Origin: Candidatus Saccharibacteria bacterium UBA3723
Lineage (GTDB): Bacteria > Patescibacteriota > Saccharimonadia > Saccharimonadales > Saccharimonadaceae
Direction of reading: 5' to 3'
Length of the DNA: 64,000 nucleotides
Assembly (NCBI GenBank): GCA_002371895.1
Contig: DFHM01000012.1
Coordinates: 91,038-155,037, forward strand
The notes under the pieces were generated by a model. It saw only the letters and a list, made by a program, of their open reading frames with translations. It searched no databases and was not told where the DNA came from. The position numbers and the translations under genes were made by a program. This document shows, one piece after another, positions 20,863 through 30,608 of the stretch. The first letter of the stretch is position 1, and each line of letters begins with the position of its first letter.

Positions 20863-21933
20863 ATGGTAAGAATTGCTATTAACGGCTTTGGTCGCATCGG
20901 TCGCAATGCATTCAAGATTGCTTTTGATCGCAACGATACAGAAATCGTCGCTATCAACGACCTTACAGACGCAAAGACGCTCGCACATCTTCTTAAATAC
21001 GATTCTAACTACGGCATCTACTCTGCCGACGTAAGCTCCGACGATCAGGGCATTATTGTCAACGGCAAGCATATCCGTGTCTTCGCAGAAAAGGATCCAG
21101 CCAACCTTCCATGGCGCGACCTTGATGTCGATGTAGTTATTGAATCTACTGGCTTCTTTACTGACCCAGCAGCAGCACACGCACATATCGACGCCGGCGC
21201 AAAGAGAGTCGTTATCTCTGCCCCAGCTAAGGGCGAAGGCGCAAAGACCATCGTTCTCGGCGTAAACGAAGATCAGGTAAGCTACGACGACGAAATCATC
21301 TCCAATGCTTCCTGTACTACCAACTGTATTGCACCAGTCATGAAAGTCCTTGAAGATAACATTGGTATCGAGAAAGCTATGATGACTACCGTTCACAGCT
21401 ACACTGCTAGCCAAAAGCTCCAAGATGCTCCAGCAAAGGACATCCGCGAAGCTCGCTCCGCTGCCGAAAACATCGTCCCTACGACTACCGGCGCAAGCAA
21501 GGCTGCCGCTCTTACTATTCCTACCCTCAAGGGCAAATTCAATGGTCTTTCCGTACGCGTCCCAACCCCAGTAGTATCCCTTTCTGATATTACTGCCGTT
21601 ACAAAGCGCGATACTTCCGTAGAAGAAATCAACGAACTCTTCAAGAAAGCCGCTCAAGACCCTTATTATCAGGGTATCCTCGATGCTACCGAAGAAGAAC
21701 TCGTATCTATTGATTATCGTGGCAACTCCCACTCCTCCATTGTCGACCTCAAGCTTACCGATGTTATCGGTGGCAACCTCATCAAGGTTGTTGCATGGTA
21801 TGACAACGAATGGGGCTACAGCAACCGTCTCGTAGAGCTCACCGTTGATCTCGGCAAGATGATTCAAGAAGCTCCAGCAAACGAAGCTGCTCCAGCTCCA
21901 GAAGCTGCACCACAGCAGGAAGGTCAATTCTAA
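20863..21933 (+). CDS. gapA: Glyceraldehyde-3-phosphate dehydrogenase
   Basis: A 356-residue phosphorylating GAPDH. NAD-binding INGFGRIGRN at the N-terminus with NDLTD at 32-36 favouring NAD, catalytic Cys151 in SNASCTTNC and His178 in TTVHSYTASQ, C-terminal WYDNEWGYSNRLVEL. A non-family C-terminal extension of about 22 residues rich in Ala, Pro and Glu follows, similar in composition to the tail of the SPFH protein at 18794. First gene of the operon gapA-rpiB-rpe-pfkB-LOG; ribosome site AGGAG upstream. Confidence 0.97.
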   Translation: MVRIAINGFGRIGRNAFKIAFDRNDTEIVAINDLTDAKTLAHLLKYDSNYGIYSADVSSDDQGIIVNGKHIRVFAEKDPANLPWRDLDVDVVIESTGFFTDPAAAHAHIDAGAKRVVISAPAKGEGAKTIVLGVNEDQVSYDDEIISNASCTTNCIAPVMKVLEDNIGIEKAMMTTVHSYTASQKLQDAPAKDIREARSAAENIVPTTTGASKAAALTIPTLKGKFNGLSVRVPTPVVSLSDITAVTKRDTSVEEINELFKKAAQDPYYQGILDATEEELVSIDYRGNSHSSIVDLKLTDVIGGNLIKVVAWYDNEWGYSNRLVELTVDLGKMIQEAPANEAAPAPEAAPQQEGQF

Positions 21934-21936
21934 AAT

Positions 21937-22377
21937 ATGCACGTCTACCTCGGCGCCGATCATCGCGGCTACCAACTCAAAGATGAAATCATATCCTGGC
22001 TTCAAGGCCGCCAGATTCCATTTACGGATTTTGGTGCTGTCAATTACGACGCCGAGGACGACTACAACGATTATGCCAAAAAAGTCGCCGTCGCCATCAC
22101 TTCAAACTCCGACGAAAACGACTTCGGCATTCTCCTCTGCGGCTCCGGACAAGGAATGGCTATGCAGGCAAATCGCTACAAAGGCGTCCGCGCCGCAATC
22201 TGCGACTCCGCTATCGAGGCTATGGAGGCCCGTGGGCACAACAATGCCAACGTGCTCTGTATCTCTGCCGATGAAAATTCCCATAATTACGCCGAAATCA
22301 TCAACGCATTTATGGATACAAAACCTATCGACGAAGAAAAATATAAACGCCGTTGCCGCAAATTAGACGAGGATTAA
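21937..22377 (+). CDS. rpiB: Ribose-5-phosphate isomerase B
   Basis: A 146-residue RpiB/LacA/LacB-type isomerase interconverting ribose-5-P and ribulose-5-P. Visible motifs: GADHRGYQLKD at the N-terminus (canonical GADHAG), catalytic cysteine in LLCGSGQGMAMQANRYKGVRAA, and GHNNANVL. Three bases downstream of gapA and one base before rpe, so it is tightly co-transcribed. With rpe it provides the non-oxidative pentose arm for nucleotide sugar. Confidence 0.95.
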   Translation: MHVYLGADHRGYQLKDEIISWLQGRQIPFTDFGAVNYDAEDDYNDYAKKVAVAITSNSDENDFGILLCGSGQGMAMQANRYKGVRAAICDSAIEAMEARGHNNANVLCISADENSHNYAEIINAFMDTKPIDEEKYKRRCRKLDED

Positions 22378-22378
22378 A

Positions 22379-23029
22379 ATGGCAATTACAACAATCGCAC
22401 CAAGCATTCTAAGCGCTAATCCTACCGAATATAAGGAAATCATCAAGAAATATTACCCGTTTGCAAAACGCGTACATATCGATATTTCGGATGGCACTCT
22501 TACGAACAATACGACTCTTCACGAGTCGGCGGTTTGGTGGCCAAAAGGTTGGACTGTCGACATCCACATGATGACAGCCGAGCCTTCAAAGCACATCCCT
22601 GACCTCCTAAAACTCCATCCAAACCTTGTGATTTTCCACGCAGAAGCACGCGAAGATTTGCTACCTATTTTCGACACACTCAAGCAGAATGGTATGCGTG
22701 TCGGTGTCGCCATCGTAAAAGGCGTCTACCCTGGCTCCATTAAAACCATTCTCAAAGCAGCCGATCATGCACTAATCTTCTCCGGAAACCTTGGCGAATA
22801 TGGTGGCACTGCCAATTTACTTCTTGCCGAAAAAGCCGCCCTCATCGATGAAATCCATAAAGGCATCGAAATCGGTTGGGATGGTGGCGCAAACCTCGAA
22901 AACACTAAACTTATTACTCACGCTGGCGTCACTGTCATCAATGTCGGTAGCGCTATCGCAAAAGCCGACGACCCAGAAAAGGTCTTCGCCGCACTAAATG
23001 CCGAGACCGAAAAGGAGGACATTATCTAA
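22379..23029 (+). CDS. rpe: Ribulose-phosphate 3-epimerase-like protein
   Basis: A 216-residue TIM-barrel protein of the Rpe family. The start IAPSILSAN is typical; metal/catalytic segments are recognisable but altered: HIDISDGTLTNN for HlDvMDGhFVPN, DIHMM for DvHLM, and GWDGGANLEN for vDGGi. The remaining acidic and His ligands suggest activity as an epimerase, though the unusual DISDG and WDGG forms leave a related sugar-phosphate epimerase possible. Stop and next ATG overlap (TAATG). Confidence 0.85.
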   Translation: MAITTIAPSILSANPTEYKEIIKKYYPFAKRVHIDISDGTLTNNTTLHESAVWWPKGWTVDIHMMTAEPSKHIPDLLKLHPNLVIFHAEAREDLLPIFDTLKQNGMRVGVAIVKGVYPGSIKTILKAADHALIFSGNLGEYGGTANLLLAEKAALIDEIHKGIEIGWDGGANLENTKLITHAGVTVINVGSAIAKADDPEKVFAALNAETEKEDII

Positions 23030-23982
23030 TGGCTCGCATCGTAAGCATCGGCGCCGCCCTTCAGGATGTCTATCTTGTCGATCACGACGATTTTGGCACA
23101 AATTCCCGCGGTTTCTTCAATCAGTTAGAGCTTGGCACCAAGGTAGATATCGATAAAATCCAATTTAGCGTTGGCGGAGGCGCCACGAACGCTGCTACCA
23201 CTTTTGCTCGCAACGGCCACGAATCTATTTTCATGGGCTGTATCGCAAACGACCCAGCCGGTACCGCTATTATTAATTCTCTAGACGATGAAGGTATCGA
23301 CTCTAGTTATGTTACTTATACCGACCGCGCACAAACCGGTTATTCCGTATTACTTCTTGCTCCATCCGGCGAGCGCACTATTCTCACCTGCCGTGGTGCA
23401 AGCGCAAAATTCGAACTTCTTAACCCAGACGATCTCGATACCATTAATCCAGATTGGATTTATGTCACTACCTTCCGTGGCAACATGGACATGCTAGACC
23501 AATTCTTCACCAAGGCAAAATCTCTCGGCAGCAAGATTATGTTTAACCCAGGCAACCTCGAACTTCAGCATCGCCGCAAACTCCTCGGCCTTCTCTCCGA
23601 CGTCGATGTCCTACTCGTCAACAAATCCGAGGCCAAACAGATTGTCGAAGGCTCTAGCCTAAACGAGCTAATTGGCCGCATTCGCAATTATGTTCCGGCC
23701 GCAATTATCACAGACAGCAATCAAGGCGCAATCGCCACGGACCAAATCGAAGTTTACCGCGTCGGTATCTATGAAGACATCCGCGTTAAGGATTCCACTG
23801 GTGCAGGTGACGCCTTCGGTTCCGGCTTCCTCGCCGCCTATGCAAATGGAAAATCTTTCAAGGATTCCCTCATCTTTGCTTCTGCTAACTCTACATCGGT
23901 AGTCCAAAAGATTGGCAGCAAAGCAGGAATTATTAATCAAAATACAAAATTACATAGTATGCCAATACAGGAGATACGCTAA
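23029..23982 (+). CDS. PfkB-family sugar kinase
   Basis: A 317-residue ribokinase-family kinase. Substrate-binding FSVGGGATNAATTFAR near residues 46-60, and the C-terminal signature DSTGAGDAFGSGFLAAY with catalytic Asp near 264. Substrate cannot be told from motifs; ribokinase or a nucleoside/adenosine kinase would fit the neighbouring rpiB and rpe, feeding ribose into the same pool. ATG overlaps the rpe stop; LOG gene follows after 2 bases. Confidence 0.92.
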   Translation: MARIVSIGAALQDVYLVDHDDFGTNSRGFFNQLELGTKVDIDKIQFSVGGGATNAATTFARNGHESIFMGCIANDPAGTAIINSLDDEGIDSSYVTYTDRAQTGYSVLLLAPSGERTILTCRGASAKFELLNPDDLDTINPDWIYVTTFRGNMDMLDQFFTKAKSLGSKIMFNPGNLELQHRRKLLGLLSDVDVLLVNKSEAKQIVEGSSLNELIGRIRNYVPAAIITDSNQGAIATDQIEVYRVGIYEDIRVKDSTGAGDAFGSGFLAAYANGKSFKDSLIFASANSTSVVQKIGSKAGIINQNTKLHSMPIQEIR

Positions 23983-23984
23983 AA

Positions 23985-24707
23985 ATGGACGAATCAATTA
24001 CTAACTGGCTCGATCAAATCGCGCAAAACAAACTCAATCCAGAAGATGTCGAACGCTCTCTTCGCTACGCGAAAGACCTAGAACAAGGCCTCGCAAAAAT
24101 CCGTACTTATTCTCAGGGTGTTTCTATCTTTGGCTCCGCCCGCCTTCCAATGAACGGTAAGTGGTGCAAACTCGCCGAACAGCTCGGCTATAAACTCGCC
24201 CAAAACGGCCACCCTGTCATTACAGGCGGCGGCCCAAGCATCATGGAAGCGGCAAACAAGGGTGCTTACGAAGCCGGCGGCCGCAGTATTGGTCTTAATA
24301 TTCAGCTCTCACACGAGCAACACATCAACCCTTACGTCACCGACGAAATGGAATTCCATTATTTCTTTGCACGCAAGGTTATGCTTACGATGAGTTCCAA
24401 AGTTTATGTCTTCTTCCCTGGCGGTTTTGGTACACTCGACGAGTTCTCCGAAATTCTCATCCTCATGCAAGAAGGCAAAATGCCAAAGATGCCAATGTTC
24501 CTCATTGGTAAGTCATTCTGGAAGCCGCTCGATCGCTTCTTTGCCTCCAAGATGCAACCACTTAAAACCATCAATGCAGCCGATCGTAAGATTTATCGAA
24601 TTACCGATAATATCGATGAAGTCGTCGAAGCTGCAAACAAAATTGGCCATCCAAGTATCTATGACAATCTTTACAACGATAAGCCAAGCAAATTCAAACT
24701 TATCTAA
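23985..24707 (+). CDS. LOG-family protein (nucleoside monophosphate phosphoribohydrolase-like)
   Basis: A 240-residue Rossmann-fold protein of the LOG/TIGR00730 family. Motif GGGPSIMEAANKGAYEAGG and the catalytic PGGFGTLDE are both present. Plant and bacterial LOG proteins cleave N-glycosidic bonds of nucleotide 5'-monophosphates, releasing base and ribose-5-phosphate, which would link this last operon gene to rpiB, rpe and the sugar kinase before it. Terminator follows at once. Confidence 0.93.
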   Translation: MDESITNWLDQIAQNKLNPEDVERSLRYAKDLEQGLAKIRTYSQGVSIFGSARLPMNGKWCKLAEQLGYKLAQNGHPVITGGGPSIMEAANKGAYEAGGRSIGLNIQLSHEQHINPYVTDEMEFHYFFARKVMLTMSSKVYVFFPGGFGTLDEFSEILILMQEGKMPKMPMFLIGKSFWKPLDRFFASKMQPLKTINAADRKIYRITDNIDEVVEAANKIGHPSIYDNLYNDKPSKFKLI

Positions 24708-24710
24708 CAA

Positions 24711-24737
24711 AAACTCCCCGACAAGGGGAGTTTTTTT
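24711..24737. terminator. Bidirectional terminator between LOG gene and glycosyltransferase
   Basis: A5-CTCCCC-loop-GGGGAG-T7 between convergent genes. Confidence 0.9.
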
Positions 24738-25407
24738 ATCGCCAAATAATATAATTCAGATGCCGAAAACCATCTCTTATGGTATTCAATTTTGGCCTGC
24801 GCCCTTTCACACTATTGCGCAGTATTACTGGCGTCTGCGCTATTGTCAAATCATTCCGTACAGCCTCCGCAATCATCTCCGTCGCAAACTCCATCCCAGT
24901 AGTCTTATAATCCACTTTGCCGAGCGCTTCGTTTCTAATACCCCTAAGTCCACAATGAAAATCCTTCACGTCGGTACCATAGCGTATTCTCCCCACCAAA
25001 GATAGTCCCCTTACGCCAATATGATGCGACAAAGGCATGGCCCCTTTTTGAATTCCACCTCTAAAACGATCACCAATCACCAAATCATTCTTCTGCAATA
25101 AATCGTACATCTCATGGAGATTTGAAAAATCGTAAGTCATATCACAATCCCCCATAATAATAACTTTACCCTTCGCCTTCGCTAAACCAGCCCTTAACGC
25201 ATTTCCATACCCAGGTTTTTGCTCAAAAACCACCCGAGCACCCATTTTCTTCGCAATCTTCGCGGAACTATCAGTGCTATTATTATCAACAACAATTATT
25301 TCCCCGCTCAGCCCGGCCGACTTTATAAAGCCACTCGCTTCCTCAATACAGGCAGCAATCGTACGCTCTTCGTTAAGGCATGGCATTACGATTGAGAGGT
25401 CTATCAT
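24736..25407 (-). CDS. Family 2 glycosyltransferase (dolichol-phosphate-mannose-synthase-like)
   Basis: A 223-residue GT-A enzyme without membrane segments. N-terminal SIVMPCLNEERTI, VVDNNSTDSS, and the metal-binding GDCDMTYDF are typical of GT2 enzymes of the DPM1/polyprenyl-phosphate sugar transferase group. Likely moves a sugar to a lipid carrier or cell-wall glycan. Ten bases downstream of dnaE, so it is probably expressed from the dnaE promoter. Acceptor and sugar unknown. Confidence 0.92.
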   Translation of the reverse strand: MIDLSIVMPCLNEERTIAACIEEASGFIKSAGLSGEIIVVDNNSTDSSAKIAKKMGARVVFEQKPGYGNALRAGLAKAKGKVIIMGDCDMTYDFSNLHEMYDLLQKNDLVIGDRFRGGIQKGAMPLSHHIGVRGLSLVGRIRYGTDVKDFHCGLRGIRNEALGKVDYKTTGMEFATEMIAEAVRNDLTIAQTPVILRNSVKGRRPKLNTIRDGFRHLNYIIWR

Positions 25408-25417
25408 TTCAAGCCAA

Positions 25418-28400
25418 CTATTTTATTACTACGCCTTCTGCCCCGAAAATAGGAACCAGTTCATCAACCAAGGCTTTACAAGTTTCGCAACGGAATGGCA
25501 TGCGCATCGCTTTTTTATCTTCGCCGATCACTAAAATTATCTCCGATAGACCAGGATACATGCTACAACTCTGCTTCAACTTTACTAATGATTCCTTATC
25601 TGATGGGTCCATAACGCGAATAAACATTTTCTTCGGCTTGATTGGCGTCGCATTAGCATCGCTTTCAGTTGTTCTAAAGTGAGTAACAGGTTTATCCGAC
25701 GAGCCACCACGACGGTAGCCGCCACCGCCTCCGCCTTCACCGCCAGACACGCCAGTTGCTGCGACCTTGCCACGCGGTTTTTGCGTCACGCCCTTCGTCG
25801 GCGTCTTCAATTTCGCGCCAGTAGACTCATAATTATCCAATTCCTCGTCAGTCACAATCACGATTTCTTCGGCATTAATCTTTGCCTCATCAATCTTATT
25901 ACCATCACGATCAGTAGCATTTACTCTACCAGTCACCTTAATCACGGCATCCTGAACTAGCTTCGCGCCAACAACCTCAAATGTTTTCGGAAATACTACA
26001 ATTTCAATCTCAGAAACCTTGTCCTCAATCTTGACGAACGCCATCTTTGATCCACTCTTCGTCACCAAGGAACGCACATTTGTAATAATGCCGCCAACAA
26101 TCACACTCGCGCCATCAATCTTTGGCGTAATCTCGTTGATTGGCATCGTCTGCTCTTGGAAATAAGTATCATACTTGTCTAGCGGATGCGCAGAAATATA
26201 TAGGCCCATCAAATCGCGCTCCCACATCAACTGTTCCTTATCGGAATACTTCGTTGGTGCAGGTTGAATCTCTACCTCAGGAATCTCGGCCGCAGCACCC
26301 ATCGCGCCAAATAGGTCGGTCTGACCACTCGCCGCGTCCTTCTGCATCTTGTTGCCATAAGCCTGAATCTTCTCAAGGTTGAATAATAAATCTGAACGAT
26401 CACCAAAGCTATCAAAACAACCTGTCTTGATCGCCGATTCCCAACTCTTCTTATTAAATTTCGCACCAGACACGCGTTTTGCGAAATCGCACACCGACTT
26501 AAACTTGCCATTCTTATCACGCTCATCAATAACTTCTTCGGCCAAGGCTTTGCCCATACCTTTAATAGCAGCAATGCCAAAGCGAATCGTCTTACTCTTA
26601 CCCACCGTTGCGAAGTCTGCATAAGATTCATTAATATCTGGACCAAGCACCTGGATGCCCATGCGCTTACACTCTGTCATCTCAATCGCGAGACGCTCCG
26701 TCCAGCGCATATCCGCCGTCATCAATGCCGCCATAAAAGCTTCCGGATAATAAGTCTTAAGGTAAGCCGTCCAATATGCAACCAATGCATAACACGCCGC
26801 GTGACTCTTATTGAAACAGTAGTTCGCGAAATCAAGCAACTGACTCCAGAATGTTTCTGCAATCTCTGCCGTCGCACCACCGACTTTTACTGCACCTTCA
26901 ATAAAGAGCGGCTTCATCTTGTTCATGAGGTCGACTTTCTTCTTACCTACCGCCTTACGCAGAGTATCCGCCTGACCACCAGTAAAGCCACACCATTCCT
27001 TCGAGGCCTGCATGAACTGCTCCTGGTAAATCAAAATACCATAGGTACTCTTGAGGGAATTCTCGAGACCAGGGTGTAGATAAGTAATCGGCTCTTCCCC
27101 GTGCTTGCGCTTAATAAAGCTCTCGATAAACTGCATCGGACCCGGGCGATAAAGCGCGTTCATAGCGATAAGATCATCAAACGCCGTCGGCTGAAGCTCA
27201 CGCAAATAGCGCTTCATACCCGCAGATTCAAACTGGAATACGCCCGTCGTATCGCCTCTACGGAATAGCTCATATACTTTATCATCGTCAAGCGGCAACT
27301 TACTCATATCGATCTTTTTGCCGTGAACCTTCTTAATAATGCGGAGAGCCTGCTGAATCACCGACAAGTTGGATAGGCCCAAAAAGTCCATCTTAAGAAG
27401 GCCAAGCTCCTCAACCTGCGGACCAGGATACTGCGTCGCAAGTGGCCCCTTCGCCGAGACTTCAAGTGGCATGAACTTTACCAAATCATCTGGCGCAATC
27501 ACCACACCACAAGCGTGTACACCATGCGAGCGAATCGTCCCCTCAAGCTTCATTGCAAAGTCAATCACTTCCTTCGCGGTCGGATTCGTCTCGTATTCCT
27601 TCTTCAAATCAGGCTCGTTTACAATCGCATCCTTCAGCTTCACATGGTGACCCATCACTGGATCCGGCACCAACTTCGCAATCCTATCCGCTTCCGCATA
27701 TGGTACTTCAAGCACGCGCGCCACATCGCGCACGGCGTTCTTCGCCATCATCTTACCGAAGGTTACGATGTTACTAACGCGCCCCTTGCCATATTTTCGC
27801 GTACAATATTCAATCACCTCATCACGACGGTTATCCTGAATATCCGTATCAATATCCGGCATCGAAATACGATCTGGGTTCAAGAAGCGCTCAAAGAGCA
27901 AATCGTACTCTAGCGGGTTAAGATCCGTAATATGAATTGCATATGCTAGCAACGAGCCTGCCGCCGAACCACGACCAGGACCATAAATAATCCCTTGCCC
28001 TTTGCCCCAGTTAATGAAATCCTGCACGATCAAGAAGTAACCGTTATATCCCATCTTGTCTACGGTCTCGAGCTCATAATCGATACGGTCAAGAATCTCC
28101 TTCGAGAGCAACGGCCGGATTTCCTCAACGGTCTTCGTTTGCGCTTCTTCTTTCGACAAATAGCCAAAACGCTCCGCGAGACCTCGGAACACCATATTGT
28201 CTAGATATTGCTTCTCCGTCTCGCCGGTATCAATCGGGAATTTCGGAATCAAAATACGACCAAGCTGAATATTTACATTGCAACGATCCGCAATCTTCTT
28301 CGTATTGCGCACCGCCTCCGGACAAGTCTTTTCCCAGTGTGAAATTATTTCTTCCGCTGGAATCACATGAAGGTCAAAATCCTTCAAGGACATACGTTTT

Positions 28401-29140
28401 TCATCGGAAATATTACTACCAGTACCAACGCAGAGCAGAACCTCATGCGCATCTTGGTCTTCCTTCTTTAGATAGTGCGCATCGCAAGTCACAACCAAAT
28501 CGAGACCCGTCTCTTTCGAGAGCATCATCAAAGCTTCATTAATCTTCTGCTGCTCTGGGTTATGCGTCGTAGAATCTGGATGACCATGATCCTGCATCTC
28601 AAGATAAAAGCGCCCATCAAACACTTTTGAATACCAAGCAATTAACTCACGCGCTTTATCTAGGTCATCATTACGAATCGCCGTAGAAATCTCCGAGCCC
28701 ATACAACCAGAAAGACAAATAATCCCTTCGTTATACTCTTCCATCACGCGGTGATCAATACGCGGCTTATAGTACTTACCTTCCGTCTCAGCAATCGTCA
28801 TCATACGACAGAGGTTCTCAAACCCCTTATCGTTCATTGCGAGCAACGTAATATGGAAACGCTCCTTATCGTAAGCTGGATCACGATCCTCAAGACGACG
28901 CGCCGCGACATATGCCTCCAAACCAAGAATCGGTTTCACGCCAGCATCATTACAAGTCTTATAGAGGTCAATTAAACCAGACATCGTACCATGATCCGTT
29001 ACCGCCACGGCTTCCATGCCCTGTTCTTTCACAAAACTAACCAACTCGTCAATCTTCGTCAGACCATCGAGCAAAGAATAATGCGTATGATTATGCAAAT
29101 GCACATAATCACTAGGTTTTAATTTTTCCTCCGTTGCCAT
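25418..29140 (-). CDS. dnaE: DNA polymerase III alpha subunit
   Basis: A 1,240-residue DnaE replicative polymerase. PHP domain at the N-terminus (HLHNHTHYSLLDG, AVTDHGTMSG), polymerase core with catalytic aspartates in MPDIDTDIQDNRRDE near residue 427, GPGRGSAAGSL upstream of it, and HhH/OB-fold domains (about 990-1110) before a Gly/Arg-rich linker and a C-terminal domain. Full length, no intein. The start is supported by TGGTAAAAT ending 6 bases before the ATG: probably leaderless. Followed by a glycosyltransferase in the same operon. Confidence 0.98.
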   Translation of the reverse strand: MATEEKLKPSDYVHLHNHTHYSLLDGLTKIDELVSFVKEQGMEAVAVTDHGTMSGLIDLYKTCNDAGVKPILGLEAYVAARRLEDRDPAYDKERFHITLLAMNDKGFENLCRMMTIAETEGKYYKPRIDHRVMEEYNEGIICLSGCMGSEISTAIRNDDLDKARELIAWYSKVFDGRFYLEMQDHGHPDSTTHNPEQQKINEALMMLSKETGLDLVVTCDAHYLKKEDQDAHEVLLCVGTGSNISDEKRMSLKDFDLHVIPAEEIISHWEKTCPEAVRNTKKIADRCNVNIQLGRILIPKFPIDTGETEKQYLDNMVFRGLAERFGYLSKEEAQTKTVEEIRPLLSKEILDRIDYELETVDKMGYNGYFLIVQDFINWGKGQGIIYGPGRGSAAGSLLAYAIHITDLNPLEYDLLFERFLNPDRISMPDIDTDIQDNRRDEVIEYCTRKYGKGRVSNIVTFGKMMAKNAVRDVARVLEVPYAEADRIAKLVPDPVMGHHVKLKDAIVNEPDLKKEYETNPTAKEVIDFAMKLEGTIRSHGVHACGVVIAPDDLVKFMPLEVSAKGPLATQYPGPQVEELGLLKMDFLGLSNLSVIQQALRIIKKVHGKKIDMSKLPLDDDKVYELFRRGDTTGVFQFESAGMKRYLRELQPTAFDDLIAMNALYRPGPMQFIESFIKRKHGEEPITYLHPGLENSLKSTYGILIYQEQFMQASKEWCGFTGGQADTLRKAVGKKKVDLMNKMKPLFIEGAVKVGGATAEIAETFWSQLLDFANYCFNKSHAACYALVAYWTAYLKTYYPEAFMAALMTADMRWTERLAIEMTECKRMGIQVLGPDINESYADFATVGKSKTIRFGIAAIKGMGKALAEEVIDERDKNGKFKSVCDFAKRVSGAKFNKKSWESAIKTGCFDSFGDRSDLLFNLEKIQAYGNKMQKDAASGQTDLFGAMGAAAEIPEVEIQPAPTKYSDKEQLMWERDLMGLYISAHPLDKYDTYFQEQTMPINEITPKIDGASVIVGGIITNVRSLVTKSGSKMAFVKIEDKVSEIEIVVFPKTFEVVGAKLVQDAVIKVTGRVNATDRDGNKIDEAKINAEEIVIVTDEELDNYESTGAKLKTPTKGVTQKPRGKVAATGVSGGEGGGGGGYRRGGSSDKPVTHFRTTESDANATPIKPKKMFIRVMDPSDKESLVKLKQSCSMYPGLSEIILVIGEDKKAMRMPFRCETCKALVDELVPIFGAEGVVIK

Positions 29141-29195
29141 ATGGATATTTTACCATGTTTCCCCTATAAAGCAGCTACTTTCGACATCGCCCATC

Positions 29196-29224
29196 TTGAC
29201 AAAACATAAGTTTTTTGCTATAAT
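29196..29224 (+). promoter_or_regulatory. Consensus promoter of gene 29273
   Basis: TTGACA at 29196-29201, 17-base spacer, TATAAT at 29219-29224; leader of about 43 bases with GGAG just before the ATG. Confidence 0.88.
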
Positions 29225-29272
29225 CAACTTATTGGGTATCGTTAAAACGATAAAAACAAAAACGGAGAAAAA

Positions 29273-30562
29273 ATGAGCGAAAACATCAAGAAAATTGGCA
29301 TGACCGGTAATGTTTCTGATGCCGAAACTGGTTCCGATGAGAACATCGCAACCGAGACAAAAGAAATCGAGGTAGATCTCAAAACGCCGGAATACGACAC
29401 ACTCTTCCAGAATGCCGAATTCTATATAAAGAAAAAGGTAGTCGAAGCCGTACAAATTACCGAAGCTGGCCTAGAAGCGGGCGACTACAAAGATCTTGAT
29501 GTTGAATACGACGAACAAACAGACCAATACATCATTACTACTTGGGTAATGCGTGGCGAAGGCGAAGAACGCAAAGCCGAAGTCGAAGACAAACGCCGCG
29601 TTGTTCCTGGCGAATGGATCGTAACGAATCCAAAACAGCAAGAAGGCGACCGCGCCAACAACTACCCTGTCCCAGACGAAACCTTCAAAAAACGTTACGA
29701 AGCAACCGATGAAGCCGGCAAATTCCGCGCCAAAGGTAAAGCCCGTATCATCAAAAACCCAACCGGCAAAAAAGTTGTCATCGAAGCTCCATGGGGTGGT
29801 CCACAAACTGGTGACGAAGAATGTTACTTCTGTGCCGCCTGTGACGACGAAACCCTCGAAACTATCTCTCCAGACAACCGTTACATCTTGAGCGCAAACG
29901 ACTTCGCTACTTATGAGCCAGTCGAAGGCGCTGCCGAAACTCCAGAAAAGGAAAATGAAAAATTCGGCGAAGCCCTTATAGGTCGTGCCAAAGACGAAGG
30001 CGAAGATGGCGCAGAAACCGAAAAAGGCCCAGACCCTCGCGTTGAATCCTTAGCTATCCCTCTTGCCCGCGATTACGCCGAAAAGAACTACCCAAAGCAA
30101 GAAGACGGTCGTTTCAAGCCAGCTTGGCGTGGCGTTAACGGCGAAAAAGCCTACAAGAATAAATCCCCAGAAGACCTAGTACGCGAAGGTATGACCATCG
30201 AAGAAGCTCAAAAGGCCGTTATCGATATCGCTAACACCCCTTACGATCAATACTCTGAATACTGGAAGGAACAAAACCGTGGTGGTGCGCAATTCCTAAT
30301 CCAGCTCCTCGAAGAATACGGCGAAGAGGAAATCCTCAAACAAGATTTCGTCAATGATGAAGCCGCTCGTCAAAAGTTCGGCCACTTAATCCACGAAAAC
30401 TGGATTAGTCGCAACGAATGGGTAAAGGATCCAGAATACGGCAACCCTGCCCTCGCTAAACCTTATGCCGAACTCGACCCAGTCGAGCAACAAAAAGATA
30501 TCGACCAGATTGTAATCCTTCAGAAATGGATCATGGAGCAAAAAGCTCCTTCCGAGCAGTAA
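29273..30562 (+). CDS. Cytosolic protein with phage-type PGEWIVTNP domain and RyR-like C-terminus
   Basis: A 429-residue soluble acidic protein. Residues about 45-165 (KKKVVEAVQIT ... VVPGEWIVTNP ... YPVPDETFKKRYE) resemble the small phage-encoded domain written VEAVQ...PGDWI...; residues about 165-185 hold a CYFCAAC cysteine cluster. The C-terminal part (about 350-405) with FGHLIHENWISRNEW, KPYAELDPVEQQKDID matches the pattern of RyR domains (HE-W ... PYdeLpeeeKeyD). Monocistronic with a consensus promoter and a strong terminator, so likely well expressed. Function unknown; both domain calls are by eye. Confidence 0.78.
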   Translation: MSENIKKIGMTGNVSDAETGSDENIATETKEIEVDLKTPEYDTLFQNAEFYIKKKVVEAVQITEAGLEAGDYKDLDVEYDEQTDQYIITTWVMRGEGEERKAEVEDKRRVVPGEWIVTNPKQQEGDRANNYPVPDETFKKRYEATDEAGKFRAKGKARIIKNPTGKKVVIEAPWGGPQTGDEECYFCAACDDETLETISPDNRYILSANDFATYEPVEGAAETPEKENEKFGEALIGRAKDEGEDGAETEKGPDPRVESLAIPLARDYAEKNYPKQEDGRFKPAWRGVNGEKAYKNKSPEDLVREGMTIEEAQKAVIDIANTPYDQYSEYWKEQNRGGAQFLIQLLEEYGEEEILKQDFVNDEAARQKFGHLIHENWISRNEWVKDPEYGNPALAKPYAELDPVEQQKDIDQIVILQKWIMEQKAPSEQ

Positions 30563-30578
30563 ATAGCTCCAAAACGTC

Positions 30579-30608
30579 AAAAAACACCCCGCTAACGGGG
30601 TGTTTTTT
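30579..30608. terminator. Bidirectional terminator between 29273 gene and tlyA-like gene
   Basis: A6-CACCCCG-CTAA-CGGGGTG-T6 between convergent genes. Confidence 0.92.

Noticed and set aside
20815..22005. A 396-codon open frame antisense to gapA
   Set aside because: gapA on the other strand has all family motifs; the antisense frame has no recognisable domain and its composition mirrors gapA codon use.
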